Positions 37,020 through 45,617 are shown, counted from the first letter of the stretch. The stretch is 64,000 nucleotides of DNA from Arsenicicoccus sp. oral taxon 190 (GCF_001189535.1 NZ_CP012070.1:2108001-2172000); one strand, 5' to 3'. The notes: generated from the sequence alone by a model not told the origin. Translations and numbers: made by a program.

Positions 37020-38051
37020 TTGTCGTCGTACGTTGCGTTGGTGTCGCCGTCGCACAACCGGGTGTATGCCGCCGACGCCGCCCGCCTCATGGGGGCCGAG
37101 CTCGACTGCGTCGCCCGGGCCCTGCTGCCCGACGGGGTCGGGGACGTCACGCCCGTCCAGGTGGCGGGGGTCGACTACCTGGGCTTCGAGACGGCGGCCC
37201 CGCTGACCGGCGACCGGCTCCGGGCGGTGAGCGTGCTGTCCGGCATACAGGCTCTCTATCAGCGTGAGGGTGACCTGCTGCGGCCCGTCGCGCTCGAGCG
37301 ACCCGACCGGTTCGGCAGCGACCTGGTGACGATCCCGAAGTACCAGGGCAAGACCAACGAGCAGTTCACCCGCACGCTGCTGACCGTCACCGCGATGGCC
37401 GGCGCGTGGCCGGAGCGCTACCTCGACGGGACCATGACGGTGCTGGACCCGATGTGCGGTCGCGGCACGACCCTCAGCACCGCCCTCACGCTCGGCCTCG
37501 ACGCGACCGGGATCGACCTGGACGGCAAGGACTTCGAGGCCTACCAGGCGTTCCTGACGACCTACCTGCGCCGGCACCGCATCAAGCACCGCGCGACCAC
37601 CGGGGCCGTCCGCCGCCAAGGGAAGACCCTGGGGCGGCGCTACGACGTGGAGCTGGCGGCCGACAAGGCCGACTACAAGGCCGGGCGGCTGCAGCACCTC
37701 ACCTACCTCAACCTCGACACCACCCGGCTCGAGGGCCTGCTGCCCGCCGCCCAGACCAACGTGATCGTGGCCGACACGCCCTACGGCGTGCAGCACGGCA
37801 GCCACGGCGACCGCCTCGACCGCAGCCCCGTCGACCTGCTCGACCGGGCCCTGCCGGGGTGGCTGCGCGCGCTGCGCACCGGCGGGACCATCGGCCTGGC
37901 CATCAACCGCCACGTGGCCCCCCGCGACGACGTCGCGGAGCTCCTGACCCGGCACGGGCTCACCGTGGTCGAGAGCGGTGGCTACGGTGGACTCCGTCAC
38001 CGCGTCGACGCCTCCATCGACCGAGACGTCGTCGTCGCCCGCAAGGGCTGA
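37020..38051 (+). CDS. Putative TRM11/UPF0020-like RNA methyltransferase
   Basis: 343 aa. SAM-binding motif I reads VLDPMCGRGTTLSTALTLGL (near residue 140) and the catalytic motif IV reads VADTPYGVQHGS (near 247), a DxPY variant of the (D/N)PPY signature, as in tRNA guanosine N2-methyltransferases. A THUMP domain is not recognisable in the 110-residue N-terminus, so the target is unclear. Start TTG 37020 is favoured by AGGAGG at 37006-37011, 8 nt upstream; GTG 37041 is a later alternative. It takes the place, between infB and rbfA, where many actinobacteria have a small DUF503 gene. Confidence 0.75.
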   Translation: MSSYVALVSPSHNRVYAADAARLMGAELDCVARALLPDGVGDVTPVQVAGVDYLGFETAAPLTGDRLRAVSVLSGIQALYQREGDLLRPVALERPDRFGSDLVTIPKYQGKTNEQFTRTLLTVTAMAGAWPERYLDGTMTVLDPMCGRGTTLSTALTLGLDATGIDLDGKDFEAYQAFLTTYLRRHRIKHRATTGAVRRQGKTLGRRYDVELAADKADYKAGRLQHLTYLNLDTTRLEGLLPAAQTNVIVADTPYGVQHGSHGDRLDRSPVDLLDRALPGWLRALRTGGTIGLAINRHVAPRDDVAELLTRHGLTVVESGGYGGLRHRVDASIDRDVVVARKG

Positions 38052-38121
38052 CCCCGAGCCAGCACCACCGGCCCCGGCACCCCCGCCGCCGGCCCACCAC
38101 CCACGACGAAGGGGCACTCCC

Positions 38122-38751
38122 ATGGCAGACCCGGCACGCGCACGCAAGATCGCCGACCGCATCAAGGTCGTCGCGGCCGAGTACCTCGAGCACCGGCTCA
38201 AGGACGAGCGCCTCGGCTTCATCACCCTCACCGACGTGCGGGTCACCGGCGACCTGCAGCACGCCACGGTGTTCTACACGGTCTTCGGCTCCGACGAGGA
38301 GCGCGCCGCGACCGCCGAGGCCGTCCAGGACAACCTCGGCCGGATCCGGTCCCACGTCGGCAAGGCCCTCGGGATCCGGCTCACCCCGAGCCTGGAGTTC
38401 GTGGCCGACGCGCTGCCCGAGACCTCCTCCCAGCTGGAGGAGGCGCTGCGCAAGGCCCGCGAGCGCGACCAGGAGCTGGCGGCGCAGCGCGCCCAGGCCG
38501 CGTATGCCGGGGACGCGGACCCCTACAAGAAGCCCGCCGAGGCCGAGGCCCCGGCGGAGCCCGCCGACGACGCCCACGAGGCCGAGCGCGACGACACCGT
38601 CGACGGCTACGCCCCGGTCCCGCCGCCCGCCTCGGTCCGCGACGGCGGGGTGGACGCCGAGGAGGCGGCCCAGCTCGAGGACGTCGCGGCGCTCGACCTG
38701 ACCGACCAGGACCAGGACGCGGCCCAGGGCACCGGCCGTGCCGATGGCTGA
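38122..38751 (+). CDS. rbfA: Ribosome-binding factor A with acidic C-terminal extension
   Basis: 209 aa; residues 1-115 are canonical RbfA (RKIADRIKVVAAEYLEHRLKD split over two blocks, GFITLTDVRVTGDLQHATVFY), a KH-fold protein needed for 30S maturation and cold adaptation. The remaining 90 residues form an Ala/Glu/Asp-rich acidic tail absent from most family members (usual 120-150 aa). ATG 38122 has GAAGGGG upstream. The stop overlaps the truB start region by 8 bp. Confidence 0.94.
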   Translation: MADPARARKIADRIKVVAAEYLEHRLKDERLGFITLTDVRVTGDLQHATVFYTVFGSDEERAATAEAVQDNLGRIRSHVGKALGIRLTPSLEFVADALPETSSQLEEALRKARERDQELAAQRAQAAYAGDADPYKKPAEAEAPAEPADDAHEAERDDTVDGYAPVPPPASVRDGGVDAEEAAQLEDVAALDLTDQDQDAAQGTGRADG

Positions 38752-39724
38752 CGCCGCTGCGGTCCGGGCCGGCGGTGACGCCGGCCCGGACGGGCTGCTG
38801 GTCGTCGACAAGCCGGCCGGCTGGACCAGCCACGACGTCGTCGGTCGGGTCCGACGGCTGGCGGGCACCCGCAAGGTCGGTCACGCCGGCACCCTGGACC
38901 CGATGGCCACCGGCGTGCTCGTCCTCGGCGTGGGCCGGGGCACCCGGCTGCTCACCTTCCTGGTCGGGTGCGACAAGAGCTACGACGCGACGATCCGGCT
39001 CGGGCAGGCCACCGTGACCGACGACAGCGAGGGCGAGGTCACGGCCAGCGCCCCTGTCGCCGAGCTCACCCCCGAGATCGTCTCCGCCGCCGTGGCGCGG
39101 CTGCGCGGCCGCACCGAGCAGGTCCCGAGCGCCGTCTCCGCGATCAAGGTGGACGGGCGGCGCTCCTACGCCCGGGTCCGCGACGGGGAGGCCGTGGTGC
39201 TGGCGGCGCGACCGATCACGGTGTCCCGCTTCGACATCCACGACCAGCGCGTCGCGGGCGAGGTCGCCTACGACGTCGACGTCACCGTCGACGTGTCCTC
39301 CGGCACCTACGTGCGCGCCCTCGCCCGGGACCTGGGGGAGTCCCTCGGGGTGGGCGGCCACCTGACGGCGCTGCGCCGCACCCGCGTGGGCGGCTACGGC
39401 CTGGACCAGGCGATCGACCTGGCCTCGGCGAGCCAGGCGTATGACGACGCGCGCTCCCGTCTCGGGGTGGACCGCCTCGCGCGCGGGGACCTGCCGGCCC
39501 TGCCGCTGCTCGACCTGGCGACGGCGGCGCGCGCGGCCTTCCCCGTCCACGAGCTGACCGAGGCGGAGGCGCGGGCGCTCGGCTACGGCCAGCGCGTGGA
39601 GTCGGCGCTGACGGGGGAGTCCGTGGTGGCGGGCATCGGCCCGGACGGCCGCCTGGTGGCGGTGCTCGACGAGTCGCGGCCGGTGGCCCGCAGCCACGTC
39701 GTCCTGGCGCCTGCCGGGACCTGA
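38744..39724 (+). CDS. truB: tRNA pseudouridine(55) synthase TruB
   Basis: 326 aa. Isomerises U55 in the T-loop of tRNAs. GLLVVDKPAGWTSHDVVGRV (near residue 18) and the catalytic HAGTLDPMATGVLVLGVGRGT block (split; Asp at 52) are diagnostic. SAIKVDGRRSYARVRDGE near 130 and DVSSGTYVRALARDLG near 185 follow. A C-terminal PUA-like domain is present. ATG 38744 was chosen; GTG 38738 in the same frame would add two residues. Overlaps rbfA. ribF, often next, is displaced to 48750. Confidence 0.96.
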   Translation: MADAAAVRAGGDAGPDGLLVVDKPAGWTSHDVVGRVRRLAGTRKVGHAGTLDPMATGVLVLGVGRGTRLLTFLVGCDKSYDATIRLGQATVTDDSEGEVTASAPVAELTPEIVSAAVARLRGRTEQVPSAVSAIKVDGRRSYARVRDGEAVVLAARPITVSRFDIHDQRVAGEVAYDVDVTVDVSSGTYVRALARDLGESLGVGGHLTALRRTRVGGYGLDQAIDLASASQAYDDARSRLGVDRLARGDLPALPLLDLATAARAAFPVHELTEAEARALGYGQRVESALTGESVVAGIGPDGRLVAVLDESRPVARSHVVLAPAGT

Positions 39725-39761
39725 CGTCCGCCCGTCGAGACGGTCTGCGAGGTAGGTCTCC

Positions 39762-39815
39762 TATAAGGAATGGTTATGGGTGTCCAAAGCCAACATCCTG
39801 GCGTGGGCACCCATC
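39762..39815 (+). promoter_or_regulatory. AT-rich promoter/operator and hairpin leader of the DUF4242-SsuABC operon
   Basis: An unusually AT-rich block holds TATAAG (39762-39767) and the arms ATAA-N7-TTAT (39764-39778). From 39777 the RNA can form a 10-bp stem (TGGGTGTCC side with GGGCACCCA side, one wobble) capped by an internal loop and a second 4-bp stem GCCA/TGGC, ending at 39815. The ribosome site AGGAG (39827-39831) follows 12 nt later. Either a transcription-factor operator plus terminator-like hairpin, or a regulatory leader RNA. Confidence 0.5.
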
Positions 39816-39839
39816 CACCACCGATCAGGAGACCACCCC

Positions 39840-40361
39840 ATGTCGCTGTTCCTCATCGAGCTCGTCCCCGCCGACGCCACCCGTGAGGGCGCCCAGGCGC
39901 TCATCGAGACCCTGGCCGCCCGGAGTACGGGCACCGGCGCCGAGCTCATCGAGTCCCAGGTGACCGCCGACGCCGGCCGGGTCTTCGCGGTGCTCGAGGC
40001 GGACGACGCCGACGCCCTCGCGCCCCTCGCGAGCGTCGACGGTGCCGCCGAGGTCACCGCCCCCGCGGAGGTCCGGCTCGTCGGCGCCGAGCTCGCCGAC
40101 ATCAAGGCGGCCCGCCCGCACGCGGGCTACCTCGTCGAGTGGGACCTGCCGGCCACCCTTGACATGGACACCTACCTGGCCAACAAGAAGGCCAAGTCCC
40201 CGCGTTACGCCCAGGTCCCCGAGGTGGCCTTCCTGCGCACCTACGTGCGCGAGGACATGCTCAAGTGCCTGTGCTTCTACGACGCTCCCGACCAGGACAC
40301 CGTGGTCCGGGCCCGCGAGGTCGTGCAGACGCCGATCGACCGCCTGCACCAGCTCGCCTGA
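39840..40361 (+). CDS. DUF4242 (SCO4226-like) domain protein, tandem
   Basis: 173 aa in two ferredoxin-like halves. Residues 1-85 begin SLFLIELVPADATREG. Residues 95-173 begin GYLVEWDLPATLDMDTYLAN and continue with SPRYAQVPEVAFLRTYVRED and KCLCFYDAPD. The family includes a nickel-binding Streptomyces protein, but its job is not known. ATG 39840 is chosen for AGGAG 8 nt upstream; the frame extends back to GTG 39780, inside the leader hairpin. First gene of a six-gene cassette with a flavoprotein, an ABC importer and an FMN reductase, so a role in uptake or oxidation of a sulfur compound is inferred. Confidence 0.78.
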   Translation: MSLFLIELVPADATREGAQALIETLAARSTGTGAELIESQVTADAGRVFAVLEADDADALAPLASVDGAAEVTAPAEVRLVGAELADIKAARPHAGYLVEWDLPATLDMDTYLANKKAKSPRYAQVPEVAFLRTYVREDMLKCLCFYDAPDQDTVVRAREVVQTPIDRLHQLA

Positions 40362-40371
40362 GCGTCGACCG

Positions 40372-41445
40372 ATGACGACAGTGACCTTGGAGCCGGTCCG
40401 GGCCTGGGCCGCGGAGCGGTCCGATCAGGTGGACCGCGGGGAGCTGGCCGCCTCCGAGGCGGTCGCGCTGCTGGCGGCCGACGGGCTGCTCGACCTGGGC
40501 GTCGACGACACCGCGGCGGCGGTCGCGGCCGGCGGGCCCACGGCGGCCGTGTCGCTACGGTCCATGGGCGACGTCATCGCGGCCGTGGCGGAGGAGTGCC
40601 TGAGCTCGGCCTTCAGCGTCTGGGCCCACCGCATGGCCATCGAGTACCTCGCCCGCGGTCGCCGCTCGGCGTTGTCCGAGGACGCGTTTGCCGAGCTGCG
40701 CTCCGGCCGGCTCGTCGGGTGCTCCGCGATGGCGGCAGCCATGAAGCAGGCCTCCGGCCTCGGCGACCTCGGCGTCACCGGGCGGCGCGAGGGCGACGAG
40801 ATCGTCCTGGACGGGTCGATCGCCTGGGCCTCCAACCTGGTCCCCGGCGCCGTCGTGGTGACCGCGGTGGACCTGGCAGGGGAGCCGCCGGTCGTCACGT
40901 GGTTCACCGTCGGCAGCGCGGGCGTGCAGGTGCAGCCCGCCCGGGGCCTGCTCGCGCTCGAGAGCACCGCCTCCGGCCGGGTGGTGCTGCAGGACGTGCG
41001 CACCCCCGTGGCGGCGGTGCTGTCCGAGGACCTGCCCAGCTTCACCGCCGGCTTCCGGCCCACCCTGCTGCTCCTGCAGAGCGCCTTCTGCGTGGGGCTG
41101 ACCCGGCGCTGCGTGGCCGATGCCCTGGCCGGGCTGGGGCGCCCGGAGACCCGCGCTCTGGACGGCGAGGTCCACGAGCTGGCGGCCCGCGCCGACGAGG
41201 TCGAGCGGCGCTGGCAGCGGGCCGTCGCCGACCCGGCCCCGGTGACCAGGCACGAGCTGTTGCGCCTGCGCCTCGACGCCAGCCACGTGTGCCAGGACGC
41301 GACGCGTCTGGCGGCGACCCTCGCGGGTGGCCGGGGCTATGTCGCGACCAGCACCGCCTCGCGCCGGTTGCGGGAAGCCGCCTTCCTGCCCGTCCAGTCG
41401 CCCTCGGAAGGACACCTGCGGTGGGAACTCTCCTCGTCCAGCTGA
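40372..41445 (+). CDS. Acyl-CoA dehydrogenase-like flavoprotein (DszC/SfnB-related)
   Basis: 357 aa. Acyl-CoA dehydrogenase fold with truncated N-terminal helical domain, a middle beta domain (GRREGDEIVLDGSIAWASN; VVTAVDLAGEPPVVTWFTVG) and a helical C-terminal domain (ARADEVERRWQRAVAD; LAGGRGYVATSTASRRLREA). Shorter than true acyl-CoA dehydrogenases (about 380). In operons with SsuABC-type transporters and FMN reductases, such proteins are usually FMNH2-dependent oxygenases or sulfur-acquisition oxidoreductases; that role is inferred from neighbours. ATG 40372, 10 nt after the DUF4242 stop. Its end overlaps the next gene by 25 bp. Confidence 0.75.
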   Translation: MTTVTLEPVRAWAAERSDQVDRGELAASEAVALLAADGLLDLGVDDTAAAVAAGGPTAAVSLRSMGDVIAAVAEECLSSAFSVWAHRMAIEYLARGRRSALSEDAFAELRSGRLVGCSAMAAAMKQASGLGDLGVTGRREGDEIVLDGSIAWASNLVPGAVVVTAVDLAGEPPVVTWFTVGSAGVQVQPARGLLALESTASGRVVLQDVRTPVAAVLSEDLPSFTAGFRPTLLLLQSAFCVGLTRRCVADALAGLGRPETRALDGEVHELAARADEVERRWQRAVADPAPVTRHELLRLRLDASHVCQDATRLAATLAGGRGYVATSTASRRLREAAFLPVQSPSEGHLRWELSSSS

Positions 41446-42203
41446 GGGGCGTCGGCGTGTCCTACGGGTCACGGGTCGCCGTCCGCGAGGTCGACCTCGA
41501 CGTCGAGCAGGGCCGCCAGCTGGCCCTGCTCGGCCCGAGCGGGGCCGGCAAGTCCACACTGCTGCACGTCCTCGCGGGGGAGCAGCACCCGAGCGCCGGC
41601 ACGGTGCACCGGCCGGGGACGCCGCGCATCGGCATGGTCTTCCAGCAGGCGCGGCTCATGCCCTGGCTCACCGTCCGGGACAACCTCGCGCTCGGCCACG
41701 CCTACGCGGCCAACGCCGACGTCCGCAGCCTCCCGCTGGTCGAGGAGCTGCTCGACCTGCTGGGCCTCGCCGGGCACGCCGGCGCCTACCCGGACCAGCT
41801 GTCCGGCGGCCAGGCGCAACGCGTCGCGCTGGGACGCGCCCTGGCGGTGCGCCCCGACCTGCTGCTGCTCGACGAGCCCTTCAGCGCCTTGGACCCGGCG
41901 ACCCGCGGGGAGCTCCAGGGTTGGCTGCGCCGGCACCTCACCGAGCGCGGTCTCGGCAGCGTCGTCGTGACGCACGACATCGACGAGGCGCTCGTCCTCG
42001 CCGACCAGGTCGTCGTGCTACGGCCCGGCGGCACGGTCGCGCGTCGCTGGTCGATCACCCCCGCGACCGACCACGTGGCGGCGGCCGGCCACCCGCTGCG
42101 GGCGCAGCTGCGCGCGGCATACGACGAACCCGCCCAGGACACCGGCGCGCCCGAGCCCGGCGCCGACCGCGGGCGGCGCGGGCGCCGGCTGACCCATGTC
42201 TGA
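41421..42203 (+). CDS. ABC transporter ATPase, SsuB/TauB/NrtD type
   Basis: 260 aa. Walker A GPSGAGKSTLL (near residue 37), Q-loop FQQARLMPWLTVRDNLALG, signature LSGGQAQRVALGRAL, Walker B LLLLDEPFSALDP, switch VVTHDIDEALVLAD: all hallmarks of the nitrate/sulfonate/taurine ATPase group. Start GTG 41421 lies inside the end of the flavoprotein gene. Energises the permease at 43389 with the binding protein at 42196. Confidence 0.9.
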   Translation: MGTLLVQLRGVGVSYGSRVAVREVDLDVEQGRQLALLGPSGAGKSTLLHVLAGEQHPSAGTVHRPGTPRIGMVFQQARLMPWLTVRDNLALGHAYAANADVRSLPLVEELLDLLGLAGHAGAYPDQLSGGQAQRVALGRALAVRPDLLLLDEPFSALDPATRGELQGWLRRHLTERGLGSVVVTHDIDEALVLADQVVVLRPGGTVARRWSITPATDHVAAAGHPLRAQLRAAYDEPAQDTGAPEPGADRGRRGRRLTHV

Positions 42204-43392
42204 GGGCCGCAACCGCACGGCGCTGACCCGGCGCGAGCTCCTCCTGGCCACCGCGCGGGGCAGCGCGGCGCTCGGCCTGGCCGGCCTCACCGCCAACGGC
42301 GCCCGGATCGCCCTGGCGCCCACGGTGTCCGGCTGGCTCGACGACGGGGGTGCGCTGGGCCGAGAGCTGCGCATCGGGTACCTGCCCATCACCGACGCCG
42401 CGGCGCTGCTGACGGCCCACCAGCGCGGCTTCCTCGCCGAGGCCGGGCTGCCCTCCGCGCGCCCGGTGCTCTTCCGTGGCTGGGAGGCCCTCGCCCAGGC
42501 GTTCCTCGTCGGGGACGTCGACGTGGTCCACCTGCTCATGCCCTTCGCGCTGCAGCTGCGCCTCGCGCAGCGCGCCGACGTCCGCGTGCTGGCCTGGGGG
42601 CACACCAACGGCTCGGCCCTGACCGTGGGCCCGTCCATCACCCGCACCGAGCAGCTCGCCGGGACGACCGTGGCCATCCCCTACTGGTGGAGCGTGCACA
42701 ACGTGCTGCTGCAGCGGCTGCTCGCGGCCTCGGGGCTGCGGGCCGTGGTGCGCCAGGCGCCGTCGGTGACCGCCGGCACGGTGCAGCTCGTGGTGATGTC
42801 CCCGGCGGAGATGGTGCCCGCGCTGGCCTCCGGACGGGTCGGTGGTTTCGTGGTGGCCGAGCCGTTCTGCTCGGTCGCGGAAGTACGGGGGGTCGGGCAC
42901 GTCCTGCGTTTCCTCGGCGACGTCTGGCACGACCACGCCTGCTGCGGCATCGCGGTGCGGGGTGACCTCGTCGACGCCCACCCGGCCGCTGCCCAGGCGC
43001 TCACCACCGGCGTCGTCCGGGCCCAGCAGTGGCTGGAGGGCCATCGTGCCGAGGCCGCGTCGGTGCTCGGGACCGAGGGCGGGTACCTGCCCCAGCCCAG
43101 CGCCGCGGTGTCCCGTGTGATCACCGGACGGCGGCCGGCTGCCGCGATCACCCGCCACCCCGCTTGGCAGGGTCAACGGCTGGGCTTCAGCGCCTTCCCC
43201 CGGCCCGGCTACACCCGGGAGCTGGCGACCCTCATGCAGGCCACGGCCGTCGACGGCGACCGGGGATTCCTCAGCGGGATCGACGCGGCGACCGTGCACG
43301 CCGGCCTCGTCGACGACCGGTTCGTGCGGCAGGCGGCCCGCGACCTGCAGCTGCCCCTGCCCACCACGACCCCCGAGGAGGTCGCCCCATGA
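42196..43392 (+). CDS. Tat-exported substrate-binding protein, NMT1/SsuA-like
   Basis: 398 aa. N-terminus with twin-arginine pattern (LTRRELLLATARGSAALGLA) followed by a nitrate/sulfonate-type periplasmic binding domain: LRIGYLPITDAAALLTAHQRG near residue 58, then VGDVDVVHLLMPFA, TVAIPYWWSVHN, VVMSPAEMVPALASGRVGGF and VAEPFCSVAE. DVWHDHACCGIAVR carries a Cys pair. The ligand is unknown; the TRREL element suggests a folded or cofactor-bearing precursor. ATG 42196 overlaps the ATPase gene by 8 bp, and the stop overlaps the permease by 4. Confidence 0.85.
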   Translation: MSEGRNRTALTRRELLLATARGSAALGLAGLTANGARIALAPTVSGWLDDGGALGRELRIGYLPITDAAALLTAHQRGFLAEAGLPSARPVLFRGWEALAQAFLVGDVDVVHLLMPFALQLRLAQRADVRVLAWGHTNGSALTVGPSITRTEQLAGTTVAIPYWWSVHNVLLQRLLAASGLRAVVRQAPSVTAGTVQLVVMSPAEMVPALASGRVGGFVVAEPFCSVAEVRGVGHVLRFLGDVWHDHACCGIAVRGDLVDAHPAAAQALTTGVVRAQQWLEGHRAEAASVLGTEGGYLPQPSAAVSRVITGRRPAAAITRHPAWQGQRLGFSAFPRPGYTRELATLMQATAVDGDRGFLSGIDAATVHAGLVDDRFVRQAARDLQLPLPTTTPEEVAP

Positions 43393-44201
43393 CCGATCCC
43401 CGTCACCGGGCGCTGCCCGCCGTGGTCGGCCTCCTCGCCGCGGTCGCGGTGTGGTGGCTCATCACCGACGTGCTGCTCGCGAGCTGGCCGCTGATCCCGC
43501 AGTTCTCGCCGGTGCGCACCTGGCAGGGGCTGGTCGAGCTCGCCCGGGACGGCCGGCTGCTGACCGACGCCTCGATCAGCGTCTTCCGGCTCGCCAGCGG
43601 TCTCGCGATCGCCGGCACGGTCGGCGTCCTCGTGGGCGCGCTCGTCGGGCTGGTCCCGTGGATCGACGCGGCGACCCGGCCGGTGCTGCTCTTCCTGCGC
43701 ATGGTGTCGCCGCTGTCCTGGGCACCCGTCGCGATCGCGCTCATCGGCATCGGGGACGTGCCCGTAATCGCCCTGGTCGCGGCCACGGCCGTCTGGCCGG
43801 TCCTGATGGCCACCGTCGAGGGTGTCGGACGCGTGGACGCCGGGCACCTGGAGGTGGCTCGCACCCTCGGCGCCTCCCGACGCGAGACGGTGCGCTCGGT
43901 GGTCGTGCCGTCGGTGCAGCCCTTCGTGCTGTCGGGTCTGCGCGCCGCCATCGGCATCGCGTGGGTGGTGCTCGTGCCCGCCGAGATGCTCGGGGTCACC
44001 TCGGGGCTCGGCTACGAGATCCTCAACTCCAAGGACCAGCTCGCCTACCACCACGTCACCGCCCTGATCGTGGTCATCGGCACGATCGGTTTTGCGGTGG
44101 ACCTCGTGGCGCGCCGGGCCCTGCGCAGCCGGCGGGAGCGCGACGAGGAGCGCCGCTCGGTCACCCGGCCCACCCACGACCCCCTGGAGGCTCTCGTATG
44201 A
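43389..44201 (+). CDS. ABC transporter permease, SsuC/TauC type
   Basis: 270 aa, six predicted membrane helices. The binding-protein-dependent permease motif is EVARTLGASRRETVRSVVVPSV (two blocks, near residue 155) before GLRAAIGIAWVVLVPAEMLG, typical of sulfonate/nitrate permeases. ATG 43389 overlaps the binding-protein stop (ATGA), and its stop overlaps the FMN reductase. Completes the SsuABC-like importer. Confidence 0.9.
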   Translation: MTDPRHRALPAVVGLLAAVAVWWLITDVLLASWPLIPQFSPVRTWQGLVELARDGRLLTDASISVFRLASGLAIAGTVGVLVGALVGLVPWIDAATRPVLLFLRMVSPLSWAPVAIALIGIGDVPVIALVAATAVWPVLMATVEGVGRVDAGHLEVARTLGASRRETVRSVVVPSVQPFVLSGLRAAIGIAWVVLVPAEMLGVTSGLGYEILNSKDQLAYHHVTALIVVIGTIGFAVDLVARRALRSRRERDEERRSVTRPTHDPLEALV

Positions 44202-44950
44202 CGATCCGCGTGGTCGCCGTCAGCGCGGGACTGCGGCCCACGTCGGCCACCCGCCGCCTCGCCGACCTGCTGCTGCGGGCCTGCGAGGAGCAGCTGCGGC
44301 GGCGACCGGAGCAGCGGCAGCAGCATCTGTCGGAGCACCGGGCGGGCGACGACGACGTCCGGACCGCCGTCGTCGAGCTCGCCCCCGTCGCCCACGCGGC
44401 GCTGGACCGGCTCATGACCGGCGCCCCGTCGGCCGAGCTGGACGCCGCGCTGGGACAGCTCGGCGGCGCCGACGCGCTCGTGGTCGTCACCCCCACCTAC
44501 AACGGCTCGTTCAGCGGGCTGCTCAAGCTGGTCCTCGACGTCGCGGACCGCACCCGGCTGCGGCACACCCCGGCGATCGTGGCCGGCACCGGCGGGTCGC
44601 TGCGGCACACGTCGGTGCCCGACCTTGCGGTGCGGCCGTTGCTAACGGCGTTGCGGCTGCACGTCGCCCCGACGAGCGTCTTCGCCGCGCCCCCGGACTG
44701 GCAGGAGGACGGCTCGCCGACGCCGGCGCTGGCCGACCGGGCGGCCGAGGCGGCCGCGCAGCTGCTGGCGCTGGTGGAGGTGGACCGGGGGTGCGCCGTG
44801 GACCGCGGCGCCGCACCGGCAGCACCCGCGGGGTCGACGAGCCGTGAGCGGGTGACCCCGCTCACGGCATACGGCCGGGCCGGGTCGGCGCGCCCGCCGG
44901 CGACGGTCAGCGGTAGAACGCCGCGATCATCGCGCTCTCGGCCTCGGTGA
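44198..44950 (+). CDS. NADPH-dependent FMN reductase (SsuE/MsuE-like)
   Basis: 250 aa. Flavodoxin-like FMN reductase: VVAVSAGLRPTSATRRLADLL at the N-terminus (phosphate loop), VVVTPTYNGSFSGLLKLVLD (near 92) and IVAGTGGSLRHTS (near 128). Supplies reduced FMN to two-component oxygenases, here presumably the flavoprotein at 40372. The last 60 residues are Arg/Ser/Pro-rich, run through a perfect 12-bp hairpin (44841-44868) and overlap the convergent gntR by 44 bp, so the annotated C-terminus may be a drifted read-out of the terminator region. ATGA overlap with the permease. Confidence 0.85.
   Translation: MTIRVVAVSAGLRPTSATRRLADLLLRACEEQLRRRPEQRQQHLSEHRAGDDDVRTAVVELAPVAHAALDRLMTGAPSAELDAALGQLGGADALVVVTPTYNGSFSGLLKLVLDVADRTRLRHTPAIVAGTGGSLRHTSVPDLAVRPLLTALRLHVAPTSVFAAPPDWQEDGSPTPALADRAAEAAAQLLALVEVDRGCAVDRGAAPAAPAGSTSRERVTPLTAYGRAGSARPPATVSGRTPRSSRSRPR
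44841..44868 (+). terminator. Perfect 12-bp hairpin near the end of the FMN reductase gene
   Basis: GCCGTGAGCGGG pairs exactly with CCCGCTCACGGC around TGAC. It lies before the stop codon of the reductase frame and 39 bp before the convergent gntR stop, so it is a likely shared terminator inside coding sequence. Confidence 0.7.
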
Positions 44951-45545
44951 GGTGCTCGCGCATCAGCCGCTCGGTCGTGGCGGGGTCGGCGGCGCGGATG
45001 CCGTCGAGGATGTCGCGGTGCGCGGCATGCTCGCTGTCCGCGGCGATGTAGGTCGCGAGCGGGGGCAGCAGCGCGTGGGCCCGGGTCGTCTCGTCGTAGA
45101 GGTGCGCCAGCGTGGCCTCGGCGCGTCGGTTGCGGGCGGCCGCGGCGATGCGGCGGTGGAAGAGCGAGGCGGCCTGCACGGCAGCGGCGTGGTCAGTGGC
45201 TGCGACCTGCTGGTCGAGCAGCTCCTCGAGCTCGGTGACCAGCGCCGTCGTCACCCCCGCCGCGGCCGCGGCCGCCACCGTCGGCTCCACCGCCCGGCGC
45301 AGCTCCATCACCTCGCGGATGTCGTGAAAACCCATGCTGCTCACCGTGTATCCGCGACGGGGGATGACCGTCACCCAGCCCTCGACGGCCAGCATCTGCA
45401 GCGCCTCGCGCACCGGCGTCTTGGAGACGGAGTAGGTGTCGGCGAGGGCCTTCTCGATCAGCAGGTCCCCGGGGTGGAAGGTCGTCTCGACGATGCGCGC
45501 GCGGATCTCGTCGCGCAGGCGCTCGGCCATGGACTCCTGGGGCAT
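44907..45545 (-). CDS. GntR-family regulator with FCD domain
   Basis: 212 aa. GntR winged helix (LIEKALADTYSVSKTPVREALQMLAVEGW in adjoining blocks, residues 27-55) and an FCD ligand domain (EVMELRRAVEPTVAAAA; LFHRRIAAAARN; HRDILDGIRAADPATTERLM as two blocks). Different subfamily from the LldR-like protein at 19982. ATG 45545 has CAAGAT ending 6 nt upstream (leaderless geometry). Divergent from the truncated hydroxyacid oxidase; the CATAT-N7-ATATG palindrome at 45618-45634 is the obvious operator candidate, so it probably once controlled that gene. Confidence 0.85.
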   Translation of the reverse strand: MPQESMAERLRDEIRARIVETTFHPGDLLIEKALADTYSVSKTPVREALQMLAVEGWVTVIPRRGYTVSSMGFHDIREVMELRRAVEPTVAAAAAAGVTTALVTELEELLDQQVAATDHAAAVQAASLFHRRIAAAARNRRAEATLAHLYDETTRAHALLPPLATYIAADSEHAAHRDILDGIRAADPATTERLMREHLTEAESAMIAAFYR

Positions 45546-45617
45546 GGAGCCATCTTGGCAGGTGCGGGCGGGCCGGTGGTGCCGGACCATCCGTGACCGC
45601 CCCTTACGGATCCGTGT

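Noticed and set aside
33746..37150. 1134-codon minus-strand frame opposite infB
   Set aside because: Shadow of the GC-rich IF-2 gene; low-complexity, no motifs, no ribosome site.
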